Virus record (IMG/VR): IMGVR_UViG_3300045012_000049
Span: 1-45,636 of that record
Direction: 5' to 3' (one strand)
DNA: 45,636 bases
From: a virus
Below the pieces are notes generated by a model, which saw nothing but the letters and a program-made list of their open reading frames with translations, was not told the DNA's origin and searched no databases. A program made the position numbers and the translations under genes. This document shows positions 21,435 through 30,444 of this stretch, in pieces (position 1 is the stretch's first letter; every line of letters begins with the position of its first letter).

Positions 21435-22678
21435 GAGCCCTCGAAGTTCTGCGTTTGTCCCTCAAGCGGGAAGGTCGAGACGAGCGTCGCAAGTGAAGCG
21501 ACGGCCGCTTGCACGCCCGCATACGTCGCCGGAAGCAACGCGGGCAAGAGAGGATCCCCGTTCATCGCTCCCCAAAAAGCAGTCAGGATCGTTTGGAGTT
21601 GAATGGTTGCCGCGCCGAACGTGACGGCTTGCGCCGAGGCCGGGATCCCCGCTTTCACGAGCGGCGATGAGAGATCGAGCTCTTGCGCGGCGGAAAGCGC
21701 GAGCGTCGTCGGTGTGCGGCCGTCGAAGCCGACGATCCGCGGAAGCGTCGGGCTGCCCTCGAGGAACTGGACGAGCACGATCAGGCCTTGCTGTGCTCCC
21801 GTCCAAGTCGCCGCCATTCCCGGAAGCCCGGGCATCACGTTCACGAACGGAAGCTTTGCGGGAACGCCGGCGGACTTCGAAACGAGCTGTAGGTTCAGCC
21901 GGCCGTCACTCGACTGCGTGACGATGCGGTAGCGGTAGGTCTGTAGGAGCGGGCTCGGAGCGGCGAAGCCCATGACGAGCGCCTCGAGCGCGCCGTCGAG
22001 GCGCCCGACCGCGCTCGCCGAATGCCAGATCACGCCGTGCATGCCCGATGCGTCGAAGACCATTTCGACGTCCCGCGCGGTGATCGTCTCGAAACGTGAG
22101 TCTACGAAGACCGTTCCCGGCCACACGATCGTGCCGGGCTCCGCCGAAAACGTCGCGCGGCGTTGTAGGGGATCGTACTCGAGCACGATCACATCATCCG
22201 TCGGCGTCGAGCTCGGCCACTGCGCTACCTGCGTGATCCCGTTCTGATCGACGTACCAGTCGCGACCGTCTAGCACTTGCGAGGCGCGGCCCGCGTAGGT
22301 CTCGAAGTCGGTTGCGTAGTTGACCGGCGAGCTGTCGACGACCGTCTCGCCGATCTCGCCGGCGATCTTCGCGAGCACGGTCGACGAGGAGACGCCGACG
22401 GATGCGTCATTGTGGAACGGCTCGGGCACGAGGATGTTCCCCCATCCGTTCGCGCCAGCGACAAGGCGAGCTCGTGCCGTGTCGCCTAGATGGCCCGTGC
22501 CTCGGGGATCGATCGTGCCCGTGAACGTCACGCCGGCGATCGTGAGCGTTTGCTGGCCCGTCGGTAGCGGATCCGTACGGTTCACGTCGTCGAGCGTGAG
22601 GTCAGCGATCCACGGGCCCGTCCATCCCATGAGAAGAACGCATTTCACTACCGTGAGCGTGCCGAGCTGCATGCTCAT
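21431..22678 (-). CDS. Baseplate hub with spike-type OB domain (415 aa)
   Basis: The first ~240 residues have the hub pattern of Mu gp44/P2 gpD proteins (VLAKIAGEIGETV, WYVDQNGITQVAQW). Residues ~245-300 contain RYRIVTQSSDGRLNLQLV and MPGLPGMAATWTGAQQGLIV, with PRIVGFDG. That is the OB-fold entry of gp45/gpV spike proteins. The C-terminal helix replaces the usual beta-helical needle. It combines hub and spike functions in one chain, or a separate tip is missing. It lies between the tail gene 22675-23316 and gp46-like. Confidence 0.68.
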   Translation of the reverse strand: MSMQLGTLTVVKCVLLMGWTGPWIADLTLDDVNRTDPLPTGQQTLTIAGVTFTGTIDPRGTGHLGDTARARLVAGANGWGNILVPEPFHNDASVGVSSSTVLAKIAGEIGETVVDSSPVNYATDFETYAGRASQVLDGRDWYVDQNGITQVAQWPSSTPTDDVIVLEYDPLQRRATFSAEPGTIVWPGTVFVDSRFETITARDVEMVFDASGMHGVIWHSASAVGRLDGALEALVMGFAAPSPLLQTYRYRIVTQSSDGRLNLQLVSKSAGVPAKLPFVNVMPGLPGMAATWTGAQQGLIVLVQFLEGSPTLPRIVGFDGRTPTTLALSAAQELDLSSPLVKAGIPASAQAVTFGAATIQLQTILTAFWGAMNGDPLLPALLPATYAGVQAAVASLATLVSTFPLEGQTQNFEGS

Positions 22679-23316
22679 CGGTGCCCGCTTGCTCTCGCGG
22701 CGAGCCGCGCTTCGATGTCTTGCCGCTTCGATCGCATTTCAAGTTGGGCAGCGTCGAGCGCCGTCGGCGCAACCTTTTTCGGATCGGGGATCGGCGCCTT
22801 CGGCTTCCCGAGCGCCGGCTTCGGGCCCTTCCACTGCGACCACTGAATCGTCTTCGTCCAACGTTGCGGCGGTTGCCCTACTGCCGTCCAACCCCCGATG
22901 AACTCGGGCACGATGATCGTGATCCCGACCTCGGCGAGGAACGGATGGTAGACGCCGAGCGCCTTCGGCCGCGGGACGTTCGGAAGAAACGCGGAGTTGA
23001 GTTGCTTCTGTTGCGGCTCTTTGACGAGGTACTTCTTCGCCCACGCGGCCCATGCGTCGATCTGATCTTGGCGCGTGACCTCGAACGTGGTCTCGAAGAC
23101 GTTGAGATCCAAGCCCGTGAAGATCAGATAGGCGCCCGAGTACCCCCAGCCCTTCTGTTTCTGCCACGTGAACGGGATCCCGTGCTTCTTCACGGTCATG
23201 ACGCCCGGCGTCCAGTCGGCGCCGATGCGAAGCGCGTCCGCCTCGGAACGTCCGTCGGGATCTCCGACGATCGGCACGTTGAAAGACGTCACGGGGTTCT
23301 GACGGGTGCGGACCAT
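22675..23316 (-). CDS. Tail/baseplate hub adaptor protein (213 aa)
   Basis: Following the tape measure, this 213-residue protein has IPFTWQKQKGWGYSGAYLIF and LDLNVFETTFEVTRQDQIDAW, a pattern found in small hub-proximal tail proteins of Mu-like and related phages. Next come a PHP-like VYHPFLAEVGITIIVPEFIG strand pair, then a Pro/Lys-rich tail (WKGPKPALGKPKAPIPDPKK). It probably connects tube and hub, the site of Mu gpN. The family is inferred from context. Confidence 0.55.
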   Translation of the reverse strand: MVRTRQNPVTSFNVPIVGDPDGRSEADALRIGADWTPGVMTVKKHGIPFTWQKQKGWGYSGAYLIFTGLDLNVFETTFEVTRQDQIDAWAAWAKKYLVKEPQQKQLNSAFLPNVPRPKALGVYHPFLAEVGITIIVPEFIGGWTAVGQPPQRWTKTIQWSQWKGPKPALGKPKAPIPDPKKVAPTALDAAQLEMRSKRQDIEARLAARASGHR

Positions 23317-25265
23317 TACGGGGTCGAGCCTCCGACCGCGGCGGGCATGAAGCCGCGCTTTCGATTGATCTCCTCGGCGACTTGCACGAGCGCGGCGCGA
23401 ACCTGCGTGACCATCCCTTCGAGCTCGGAGCCGCTCGCCTTGCCGCTGTAGTGCACCACGACCGCGCCGGCCTCAACGTTCACGCCTCCGCCGCCGCCGC
23501 CTCCGCCGGCGGGCACGATGCGTTCACCCTTGCCGATCGACGCGAGCCCCTCGCCGGGCGCCGCGCGCACGGTTGCGAGCCCTTGCGTGTTGATGCCTTC
23601 GACGACTCCGCCTTCCGCGTGCCCCGCGAGCCCGAACGTAGCGAAGTTCACGGCATTGTTCACGAGACCCTCGCCGGGCTTTTGTGGGGAGAGGGAGCCG
23701 AACGCTTGTTTCTGATCATGCCCGACCGCCTCGGCGAGCTTTCCGGCGAGCTCGACCGCCTTGTAGAGCGCGGCGCCGAGAGCGACGACGCTCGCAACGA
23801 TGAGCGCGACATTCGTAGCGATTGCGGCGAAGGTCGCGGCGATCGCGATGGCGGCGAACTTTCCGGCGTTGAGCGCGGCCGTCATGACGTCGATGTTGTC
23901 GAAGATCTTGGTGTTCCCGAATGTGTCGTCGAGCTGCAATCGCAGGTCGAGATAGGCGATCTCGAGGTCGAGCGCGGCGAGGATCATTCCCTCGATAAAC
24001 TGCTTCATCACGGGTTCCGTCGTGGTCACGCTGTCGACGAGGCCGCCGCCGAAGCCCTCGAGTAGCAGTTTCAGCGATGCGCCCGCTTCGTTGCTTTGAT
24101 CGACGACGGAGGCCAGATCCTTGAACGCGGCGAGGAGCGGCTCGAGGTTGATCGACTTCGTGAGTGACTCCCATGCTTCCTTCGCCTTGAGGAAGATCAC
24201 GTCGAGCGAGAACATGTTTTTGGTGTTCACGCCGCCGAACTTCGATTTCGTCACGTCCGCGAGCGCCTTCGCGAAGTCATCGGTCTTCACGCGGTTCTCG
24301 ACGAGCGCCTGACCGGCCTCTTCGAGCGGGACGTTGAGGTTCTTCGCGATCGCGCCGGCGACGTCTTTGAACTGGAACCCGAGGTTCGCGTCTCGGAGCT
24401 CCGTCGCGCCGAGGCCAGCGCGCCCCGTGTTCTTTCCGCGCAGCCCTAGCTCTTTGATCTTGTTCGCCGCTTCGGGCCCGATCGCGGCGCCGGCTTGGCC
24501 CATGGCGTTGAGTGTGTCGACGAGCTCTTGCCCGCCGAGGCCGGCGAGCGTGAGCTCGGAGGCCATCTTGTTGATCTCCTCGCGCGGCGTTTTGATTTTC
24601 CGCGCGAGCTCTTCGACTTGGTTCCCGAGGCGCTCGGCGTCCTCTTCGGAGCCATCGAACGCGGTGCGCATGAGTTGCTGGTTTCGCAACATGTCGCCCG
24701 CCGTGACGATGAAGCTCGCGAGCTTGAAGGTAGCGACTCCGATCGCGACTCCGAGTGCGGCGATTGCGGCGACGGCGGCGACGGCGCCGATCGCGAGGAG
24801 CCCCTCGGCTCCGCCGGCGCTCGTCATGAGATCGCCGAGGCTCCCGATCTTGTTTTTCAGATCGGCAACGGGCCCGCCTACGCCCTCGAGCGCCTTCCCG
24901 AGCGCGTCGTTCTGCTTTGCGAGCTTCGACGCGCTGTTCTTCTCCGCCTCCGCGCGCAGTTTCTTGTGCGCCTCCGTCAATTTCTCGTAGCTCGTGCCCG
25001 CCTTCGTGATCTGGACGCTCGCTTGCGCGATCGCGTCCTTCTCTTGCTGGATCTTCTCTTTGAGCTGCCGCGCGACGTCGATGTTCACGACGGAGCCTTG
25101 CTGCATTCGCTTCAGCGCGCTCTCGTATCCCTTGACGGAGGCTTCGGCCGCGCCGATCTGGCGACGAAGTTTGTCGAGAGCGCTTGCGCCCTCTTCTCCG
25201 ACTTCCTTCGCGTTAGAGTCGAATTGGATCGAGTATTTCGCCGGGCTTCCCGCTCTACTCGCCAT
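23316..25265 (-). CDS. Tape measure protein (649 aa)
   Basis: The N-terminal 150 residues are a charged coiled coil (YESALKRMQQGSVVN, LKEKIQQEKDAIAQASVQIT). Residues ~150-195 are a hydrophobic membrane-active stretch (LLAIGAVAAVAAIAALGVAI). A helical middle follows, a second hydrophobic segment lies at ~460-500 (AAIAIAATFAAIATNVALIV), and the tail has a Gly/His AGHAEGGVVEG region. That order is typical of tail length rulers. At about 0.15 nm per residue it predicts a tail near 100 nm. The ATG overlaps the end of the frameshifted chaperone frame, the usual arrangement. Confidence 0.9.
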   Translation of the reverse strand: MASRAGSPAKYSIQFDSNAKEVGEEGASALDKLRRQIGAAEASVKGYESALKRMQQGSVVNIDVARQLKEKIQQEKDAIAQASVQITKAGTSYEKLTEAHKKLRAEAEKNSASKLAKQNDALGKALEGVGGPVADLKNKIGSLGDLMTSAGGAEGLLAIGAVAAVAAIAALGVAIGVATFKLASFIVTAGDMLRNQQLMRTAFDGSEEDAERLGNQVEELARKIKTPREEINKMASELTLAGLGGQELVDTLNAMGQAGAAIGPEAANKIKELGLRGKNTGRAGLGATELRDANLGFQFKDVAGAIAKNLNVPLEEAGQALVENRVKTDDFAKALADVTKSKFGGVNTKNMFSLDVIFLKAKEAWESLTKSINLEPLLAAFKDLASVVDQSNEAGASLKLLLEGFGGGLVDSVTTTEPVMKQFIEGMILAALDLEIAYLDLRLQLDDTFGNTKIFDNIDVMTAALNAGKFAAIAIAATFAAIATNVALIVASVVALGAALYKAVELAGKLAEAVGHDQKQAFGSLSPQKPGEGLVNNAVNFATFGLAGHAEGGVVEGINTQGLATVRAAPGEGLASIGKGERIVPAGGGGGGGGVNVEAGAVVVHYSGKASGSELEGMVTQVRAALVQVAEEINRKRGFMPAAVGGSTP

Positions 25266-25931
25266 GTTCGACCTCCTCTTCTTCCTTCTCTTCGGCCTCG
25301 TCGTCTTCGTCGATCAAGTCGCACAGCCCGAGCTTCCCGATCAGTAGGAGCGCGCCGGCCTCCGCTTTGATGTTCTCCTCGTCGTCGGCGTCGTCCTTGT
25401 CTCCCGCCCCGCGAAACAGACTGACGACACACGAGGCGGCGAGACCGGGATGTTTGCGAGCCTTCCCGTAAAGCTCATCTATTTTTTTGAGCGCTCCTTT
25501 AGCTGCGTCCCGTAGAGAGCGACGCCGGCGTCAAGCAGTAGGCTTTTCGCGCCCTTCCAATCGTCGAAGAGCTTGACGACCTCGTCCCACTCCGCCGGCT
25601 GCACGATGACCGAGCGGAAGAACTCCTCTTGATCGGCGTCCGTGAACTTCGACTTCGTGAGCCGATGAAAGATGATCGACGCCGCTTTCTTCAAGACGAA
25701 GAAGCCGCGGGGTGTGTCGACGATGGTGAACGTGATCCCGTCGCGCATCATCCAATCGCCGTCTTCGTCTTTGCGGAGCTCCTCGCCGCCGGTCTTCTCC
25801 GCCCACACCTTTTTGAGCGCGGCGCGTTCGATTTTCTTCGCGGTTGCTCGAGCGCGATCGCGTGCGGCCTCGGCGCGCTCCTCTTCTTCGATGGCTTGGA
25901 GTTGAGCCTCTGTCTCTTCGGTGCTCGCCAT
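25255..25931 (-). CDS. Tail assembly chaperone, -1 frameshift product (225 aa)
   Basis: If the ribosome slips back one base on A-AAA-AAA (25488-25482), reading passes the frame-0 TAG at 25481-25479. It continues for 75 codons (IDELYGKARKHPGLAASCVV...) to TAG 25257-25255, inside the tape measure start. The extension is helical, then very acidic (DDADDEENIKAE, DEDDEAEEKEEEE). This is the G/GT or Mu 41/42-type arrangement: the long form binds the tape measure, the short form the tube protein. Confidence 0.82.
25479..25931 (-). CDS. Tail assembly chaperone, short form (150 aa)
   Basis: This is the frame-0 product: a charged helical N terminus (TEETEAQLQAIEEEERAEAA), then a small domain (DWMMRDGITFTIVDTPRGFF, WDEVVKLFDDWKGAKSLLLD) and KERSKK at the slippery site. 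It lies between tube and tape measure, where the chaperone is expected. It would coat the tape measure during tube polymerisation. Confidence 0.82.
   Translation of the reverse strand: MASTEETEAQLQAIEEEERAEAARDRARATAKKIERAALKKVWAEKTGGEELRKDEDGDWMMRDGITFTIVDTPRGFFVLKKAASIIFHRLTKSKFTDADQEEFFRSVIVQPAEWDEVVKLFDDWKGAKSLLLDAGVALYGTQLKERSKK
25482..25488 (-). promoter_or_regulatory. Slippery site for programmed -1 frameshift
   Basis: The minus strand has seven A residues read TCA-AAA-AAA-TAG in frame 0, the strongest bacterial A-AAA-AAA slippery heptamer, directly before a stop codon. A -1 shift opens a 75-codon acidic extension. No long run of A occurs elsewhere in this GC-rich coding region. Confidence 0.82.
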
Positions 25932-25935
25932 GGGC

Positions 25936-26442
25936 TTAGATGGTCAACGAGCGGACGACGCTCGCGACTTGCATCCCGTTGGTTTGGATCGGGTTGACGA
26001 CTCGGAACTGGACTTCGATCTCGCTCGCGGTCGTGCCCTCCGAAAAGTCGATCTTGGGCGAGACCGGCCGCACGAGCGGGAATGAGAAGTCGATCGCGCC
26101 GACGAGCTCCTCGTAAAGCGAGAGCTGGACGTCGTGCTCGATGTCCGAGAGCCCCATCGTCAGCGGCGTACCGCCGGCGAGCACGAGGAGCTTTTGCGCG
26201 ATCCCGTTGAAGGTCGGAGCGGTGCCGAGCCACTCGTCGACGAGGAAAGTGATCGCGAGCATGTCGGGCTCGTACTTTCCAGCCGTGAGACCGATCGGCG
26301 TGCCGTCGCGCTTCGCGCAGTAGACGAGCTCGTCCGTCACTTTTTCGCCGAACCCGATTTTACGGATCCGCTCCGAGGCGATGCCGCCGATTCGGAATTT
26401 CACGCTGTTCCACGAGAACTTTTTGCGACCGATGCGAACCAT
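25936..26442 (-). CDS. Tail tube protein (168 aa)
   Basis: Placed between sheath and chaperone, this beta-rich 168-residue protein fits the Mu gpM-type tube: KKFSWNSVKFRIGG at the N terminus, GLTAGKYEPDMLAITFLVDE in the middle and SLYEELVGAIDFSFPLVRPV near the end. AGGAGT lies 6 bases before ATG. It stacks as hexamers to form the inner tail tube. Confidence 0.85.
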   Translation of the reverse strand: MVRIGRKKFSWNSVKFRIGGIASERIRKIGFGEKVTDELVYCAKRDGTPIGLTAGKYEPDMLAITFLVDEWLGTAPTFNGIAQKLLVLAGGTPLTMGLSDIEHDVQLSLYEELVGAIDFSFPLVRPVSPKIDFSEGTTASEIEVQFRVVNPIQTNGMQVASVVRSLTI

Positions 26443-26454
26443 TCGAGACTCCTA

Positions 26455-27993
26455 TCAGGCTCCGAAGCCCGGCTGCGTTGACGCGACGATCGTGCGCTCG
26501 AAGTAGGCGTTGACGACGAAGCCCTTGATGTAAACGGGCATCACGATCGCCACGGTGCCCGTGAGCGTCGCGCCTGTGAGGGGCATGGCGTCGTCTCGAG
26601 AGAGTGCGAACGCGGCCGTCTGGACGAGGTTGCCGACGACATCGTTGATCGCATCGTTGACGGGTTGCTCGATCGAGCGCGCGCTGTCCTCTCGAATGAA
26701 CCCGGTTTGGAGGTCGGTGTTCACGCCTCGCGACATGAGCAGCACGAGCGCGCCGTAGCCGGCGGTGCACGCAACGTTCATGGTTCGGATGTATTGCGCG
26801 AAGACGTACTGGGAGCCCGGGTTGCTGATCGCCTTCGGGTTCGTGATGAACGCACCGATCAGGTTGGACCACGATCGGAGCGTGACGAAGCGCTGATCGT
26901 CGAGGCCGGGGTTCGCGTCCTCATCGTGGAACACGGGGTTGTTGTTCTCGTCGTACAGCCGGACCCCGTTAGGGAGCGGCCCGAGATCGACCTCTGCGGC
27001 GTCGGTCGTGATCCCGATCGACATGAGTTGAATCACGAAGGGCCAGTTGGCAGAGCGCACGAGGTCGACGCCGTATTGCGGATCGGTCATGAACGCCGCG
27101 TCGACCGCGACGCACCCGTTGATCGAGGCGAGCGCGCTCGAAAGCGTCGTCATGCGCGCGAGGTAGGCGGCTTCCGTCTCGACTCCGTCCCATGCGGCGC
27201 CTTGCTTCGGGTTCGCACCCATCGAAAACATGCGATAGCGGCCGCGAGACTGGTATGCGGTCAGCGCCGTGTCGACGTCCGTTAGGCTCGTCGACGTGAC
27301 GTCATGGCCGGCCACGACGATGCACTCGAAGGGTAGGTTCGCGGCGAGCAAGATCCCGACCGCCGTGTTCACGTCCGTCGCCGAGAGGCGCGGGCCCGTG
27401 CACGGACATGTGAAGTAGTCGCCGACGCCGACAAGGCCGCCGATGACCGTCTTGTTCGTCGTGAGGTCGAACTTCACGCCGGTGTTCGGGATGGTGATCG
27501 AAAGCGCGGTGCCGAGCTGTTGCGGAGCGCTCCACACCTTCGCCGGGTCGAGAATGTCTCGCGCATCGATCGAGTACTGATACTGAATTCCCGTCGTTCC
27601 CGTCGTGCCGCTCGTGAGGAACGATATCGCGACGCCGGGCGCGAGCCCCTGGAAATCGTCGAGGGGTGTCACGCTCATGTCGCCCGTAATGAAACCGCCG
27701 CCGCCGAGCGTGCCCGTTCCCGTGTAGACGATCGTGCCGTATGAGCCGGCCGTCGACGGAATGACGCGCAACAGGACCGCTTGCTTGTTCACCTGCGGTT
27801 GCAGCGCCGCGAAGAGTGACGTCAGCATCCCGTAGCCGTAGGTCGCGAGCGCTTGCGTCGGCTTCGTCGCGCCTTGCGGCGTCGACGGGCCCATCTGACA
27901 CGGCGCGAGGATCGCGGCGATCCCTACGAAGTCTTGCGTGGGCGGAACGCCGACGCCGGCCTTCAATTTGTTGAGCTGTACGCTAGGGAGCAT
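26455..27993 (-). CDS. Contractile tail sheath protein (512 aa)
   Basis: The 512-residue protein has the Mu gpL-like layout: a short N-terminal arm (PSVQLNKLKAGVGVPPTQDF), an inserted beta domain (GTIVYTGTGTLGGGGFITGD) and a C-terminal core with AFITNPKAISNPGSQYVFAQ and QTGFIREDSARSIEQPVNDA. The last part contains the conserved strand used to interlock subunits. GAGAGG lies about 8 bases before ATG. Its presence defines a myovirus. Confidence 0.88.
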   Translation of the reverse strand: MLPSVQLNKLKAGVGVPPTQDFVGIAAILAPCQMGPSTPQGATKPTQALATYGYGMLTSLFAALQPQVNKQAVLLRVIPSTAGSYGTIVYTGTGTLGGGGFITGDMSVTPLDDFQGLAPGVAISFLTSGTTGTTGIQYQYSIDARDILDPAKVWSAPQQLGTALSITIPNTGVKFDLTTNKTVIGGLVGVGDYFTCPCTGPRLSATDVNTAVGILLAANLPFECIVVAGHDVTSTSLTDVDTALTAYQSRGRYRMFSMGANPKQGAAWDGVETEAAYLARMTTLSSALASINGCVAVDAAFMTDPQYGVDLVRSANWPFVIQLMSIGITTDAAEVDLGPLPNGVRLYDENNNPVFHDEDANPGLDDQRFVTLRSWSNLIGAFITNPKAISNPGSQYVFAQYIRTMNVACTAGYGALVLLMSRGVNTDLQTGFIREDSARSIEQPVNDAINDVVGNLVQTAAFALSRDDAMPLTGATLTGTVAIVMPVYIKGFVVNAYFERTIVASTQPGFGA

Positions 27994-28005
27994 GGGGGGA
28001 TCCTC

Positions 28006-28602
28006 TCAACTCGACGGGTTCTTGTTCACGACTGCGTTCGCGGGAACGATCACTCTCGATGCGACGTCGAAGTACGTCGAATCCACTTCCGCGATCATCT
28101 GGTACTCGGTGCCGAAGCGAAGCTCGGCGGGCTTGCGGTTGTAGCGGTGTTTCTTCCACTGCAAATTCGCTCCGCCGGCGTTCGAGCCCTTCGTTGCGCG
28201 GTAAACGAATTCCTGCATTTGCTCGATCGCGTTTTGTTGCGCGAGCTCGTCGAAGGCGGCGTCGGGCGATGACTGATCGCCGGCCCAAAGACAGAACGTG
28301 ACGATCTTGGGTTGCGTGAAGAGCCCGCGCGCGCTCGCGTTGCCCACTGCGTTCTCTTCGAATTCGCCCGGCCCGACGATCCCGACGGGATCGCCGTCGT
28401 CGCCCTCGAGCGTGCCCGGTACGACGATGATCCGATTCGTTCCGCCTTGCGGGTCGGTGATCATCTTCTGACGCTCGCGCCATCCGAAGAGCACGGGCGG
28501 CCCGTCGGCGGGATAGCCCGGCCAGTAGGTCACGAGGAACGCGCTCATGTCCTGCGTGAGCTGCACGAGCGCGGAGTCGTTGAAATTCGGCCGCGCGTTC
28601 AT
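28006..28602 (-). CDS. Tail terminator/neck protein, Mu gp37/38-like position (198 aa)
   Basis: The 198-residue protein starts at ATG 28600-28602 (overlaps the previous stop). It is alpha/beta with FNDSALVQLTQDMSAFLVTY at the N terminus and IVTFCLWAGDQSSPDAAFDE in the middle, plausible for a tail terminator. Position just ahead of the sheath agrees. Family by context and weak pattern only. Confidence 0.55.
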   Translation of the reverse strand: MNARPNFNDSALVQLTQDMSAFLVTYWPGYPADGPPVLFGWRERQKMITDPQGGTNRIIVVPGTLEGDDGDPVGIVGPGEFEENAVGNASARGLFTQPKIVTFCLWAGDQSSPDAAFDELAQQNAIEQMQEFVYRATKGSNAGGANLQWKKHRYNRKPAELRFGTEYQMIAEVDSTYFDVASRVIVPANAVVNKNPSS

Positions 28603-28976
28603 TGCGGCCTCGCTTGCGCGATCACGCTGTCGAGCGCGTCGGCAATGTACGACGGGATCGGATCGCCCTCGTCCGGGATGAGCTGTCGCCGCGGGTGCGC
28701 GCCGTCCTCTTTGAAGCGCTGGTGGTACGCCTCCACGCCTTCGACGACGAGCTCCACGACCGTTCCGTTCGCCGAGGCGCTCACGGCGTTGGCGGCGTTT
28801 TTGAGCGCTTGCGATCCGTCTCTCTTCGCCTTCCACGGCTTCCCCTCGGGATCCTTGCCCGCGGCGACGTTCTTCTTCGCGGCCGCTTCGATGGCGGGAG
28901 CGGCGAGGCGAGCGATGTCCTCGTCGAACGTGCCGAGCTTCTTCATGTCGGCGATGAAGTCTTCGATCGTGCTCAT
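28599..28976 (-). CDS. Phage virion morphogenesis protein, gpG/gp10-like (125 aa)
   Basis: The sequence MSTIEDFIADMKKLGTFDED, KPWKAKRDGSQALKNAA and YHQRFKEDGAHPRRQLIPDE follows the pattern of Mu gpG/P2 gpS tail completion proteins: an N-terminal helical pair, a 'GkpW..kr' turn and a C-terminal 'H..G....R..ip' stretch. It joins head and tail. Both ends are coupled by 4-base overlaps. Confidence 0.72.
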   Translation of the reverse strand: MSTIEDFIADMKKLGTFDEDIARLAAPAIEAAAKKNVAAGKDPEGKPWKAKRDGSQALKNAANAVSASANGTVVELVVEGVEAYHQRFKEDGAHPRRQLIPDEGDPIPSYIADALDSVIAQARPQ

Positions 28977-29842
28977 GCACCACCACTTCCGCTCGGCGTG
29001 TTCTCGTCTTCGTTGCGGCCTTGCCAACGCTGGCGACGGCTCGCCGTGTACGGGCTTTGCTCGGAGTACGAGAGCGGAGTCGGGGCGGTCACGCTCGAGT
29101 TGCCATCGTCGGCGAGCGCGAGCTCGAGCAAACCGTTCTGTCCGTCGGCGGCCTCTTTGAGCTCGGCCTCGGCCGTGTCGGCGGCTTTCTCGATGTCGTC
29201 GCGATCGGATTCGCTTTGCGGCGACCATCCGCGCTTCGCGAAGAGATCGCGCGCCACCATCTTCGTCACCCATCGCATGATGAGGTTGGCCACGGGATCG
29301 GGCCACGGGTTCGCGGCCGTCGGTGCGGGGTAGCGCTTCACGAGGCGCGAGATGGTCTTGTCGGTGTGATCGTCGATCGTCGTCGTGACGAAGTTGGGCG
29401 TGATGACGAGAAAGAGCTCGCCGGCGGGCACGGCAACGCCCGAGGCGGCTTGCGCGATCTCGACGGAGAGCGCATCGCCGCTTGCGATCGCACTCTCCAA
29501 GATCGGAACGACAACTGGCACCCCTTGTGACCATGAAAGACTGTCGGTCGCGAGCTGCGCGAGCGTGACCGGCGAGCCTCCGCCCGTGCGATCGAAGACG
29601 GTCAGCGTTGCGTTGTTGGTGGGGTCCGCCGCAAGCGCCGAGGCGGGCACGAACAGAACCTGCTCGAGTACTCCCGCGTCGTCCCATACCCCGATCGTGG
29701 TCTCGGGCACCGGAATGCCGGCGGCCGTGTCGGGCGTCGGCTTCTTCCACTGAATCCCCTGCAAGCGGCGGAGGTCCGCCGCGGGCATGACAATCCGCGC
29801 TCGAAGCTGATCGACGGTCAGAAGGGGGACGGGGTAGGGCAT
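28973..29842 (-). CDS. Head-tail connector (gp36-like) with inserted beta domain (289 aa)
   Basis: The outer parts have the helical gp6/gp36 adaptor character (RRLQGIQW near the start; VANLIMRWVTKMVARDLFAK near the end) with an acidic helix (DRDDIEKAADTAEAELKEAA). Between residues ~50 and 155 lies a beta-rich piece (VWDDAGVLEQVLFVPAS, TLTVFDRTGGGSPVTL, DALSVEIAQAASGVAVPAGE) not usual for the family, suggesting an inserted decoration-type domain. It would sit below the portal. Confidence 0.6.
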   Translation of the reverse strand: MPYPVPLLTVDQLRARIVMPAADLRRLQGIQWKKPTPDTAAGIPVPETTIGVWDDAGVLEQVLFVPASALAADPTNNATLTVFDRTGGGSPVTLAQLATDSLSWSQGVPVVVPILESAIASGDALSVEIAQAASGVAVPAGELFLVITPNFVTTTIDDHTDKTISRLVKRYPAPTAANPWPDPVANLIMRWVTKMVARDLFAKRGWSPQSESDRDDIEKAADTAEAELKEAADGQNGLLELALADDGNSSVTAPTPLSYSEQSPYTASRRQRWQGRNEDENTPSGSGGA

Positions 29843-29845
29843 GGG

Positions 29846-30163
29846 TCAGTAGAGAAAGAGGATGGCGGTTACGTCGGTTCCCGTCGCGAAGACTTGCGCG
29901 ACGGCGATCGGGAGGAATTGCCCGGCCGCGAGACCTTCGAACTTCACGGTGCCCGTGCCGTCCGCCATGAGCACGGTCAGATTCCCGCTTCCCGCGCCTC
30001 CGATGTAGAGCCCCCAAGACGTCAGCACGTTCCCTTGCGGATCCGTGTTGCCCGGGATGGCTCCGGCCTCGCCGGGCGTGTCGCTCGGCGTGCAAGCCAT
30101 CGCGCCGACCGCGCAGCGCGCGGGTGCGTCGATGATTTGCTTGGTTTGCTTCTGGACGGTCAC
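29846..30163 (-). CDS. Small beta-rich structural protein (105 aa)
   Basis: GTG 30161-30163 overlaps the previous stop. The protein has a beta-rich pattern with GLYIGGAGSGNLTVLMADGT, FEGLAAGQFLPIAVAQVFAT and a final AILFLY strand, common in small phage head proteins (decoration or minor capsid). Two Cys lie near the N terminus (ARCAVGAMAC). Position in the head-to-tail region supports a virion role. Confidence 0.55.
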   Translation of the reverse strand: MTVQKQTKQIIDAPARCAVGAMACTPSDTPGEAGAIPGNTDPQGNVLTSWGLYIGGAGSGNLTVLMADGTGTVKFEGLAAGQFLPIAVAQVFATGTDVTAILFLY

Positions 30164-30426
30164 TTCTTCGCCTTGCTCGCGGGAGCGGGTGCGCCCGAGC
30201 TCGCGATCACTCCCATGAGCGCCGCGGCGGGATTCTTGTCGCCGTCGCGCCGAGCGCTCCAATCCTCGGCGAGGATCTGAGCGGCTTCGCACTGCTCGGG
30301 CGTGAAGTCGACGTCCGCGAGCGCGTAGAGCTTGCGGAGGCCAGGTAGAAGCGCCTCGAGTTGCACATTGTGGCCGCCGCCGATGAGTGCCGCGACGACC
30401 GTGCGCTGTTCTTTCGTGATCTTCAT
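30160..30426 (-). CDS. Small head-region protein (88 aa)
   Basis: Start ATG 30424-30426 is chosen for GAGAGG 7 bases upstream. The 88-residue helical protein (MKITKEQRTVVAALIGGGHN, FTPEQCEAAQILAEDWSARR, Lys-rich end) lies just after a terminator below the capsid gene. It resembles the small head-tail proteins found after capsid genes (Mu gp35-like position). Function unknown. Confidence 0.55.
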   Translation of the reverse strand: MKITKEQRTVVAALIGGGHNVQLEALLPGLRKLYALADVDFTPEQCEAAQILAEDWSARRDGDKNPAAALMGVIASSGAPAPASKAKK

Positions 30427-30444
30427 GGTTGGACCTCTCACCCC

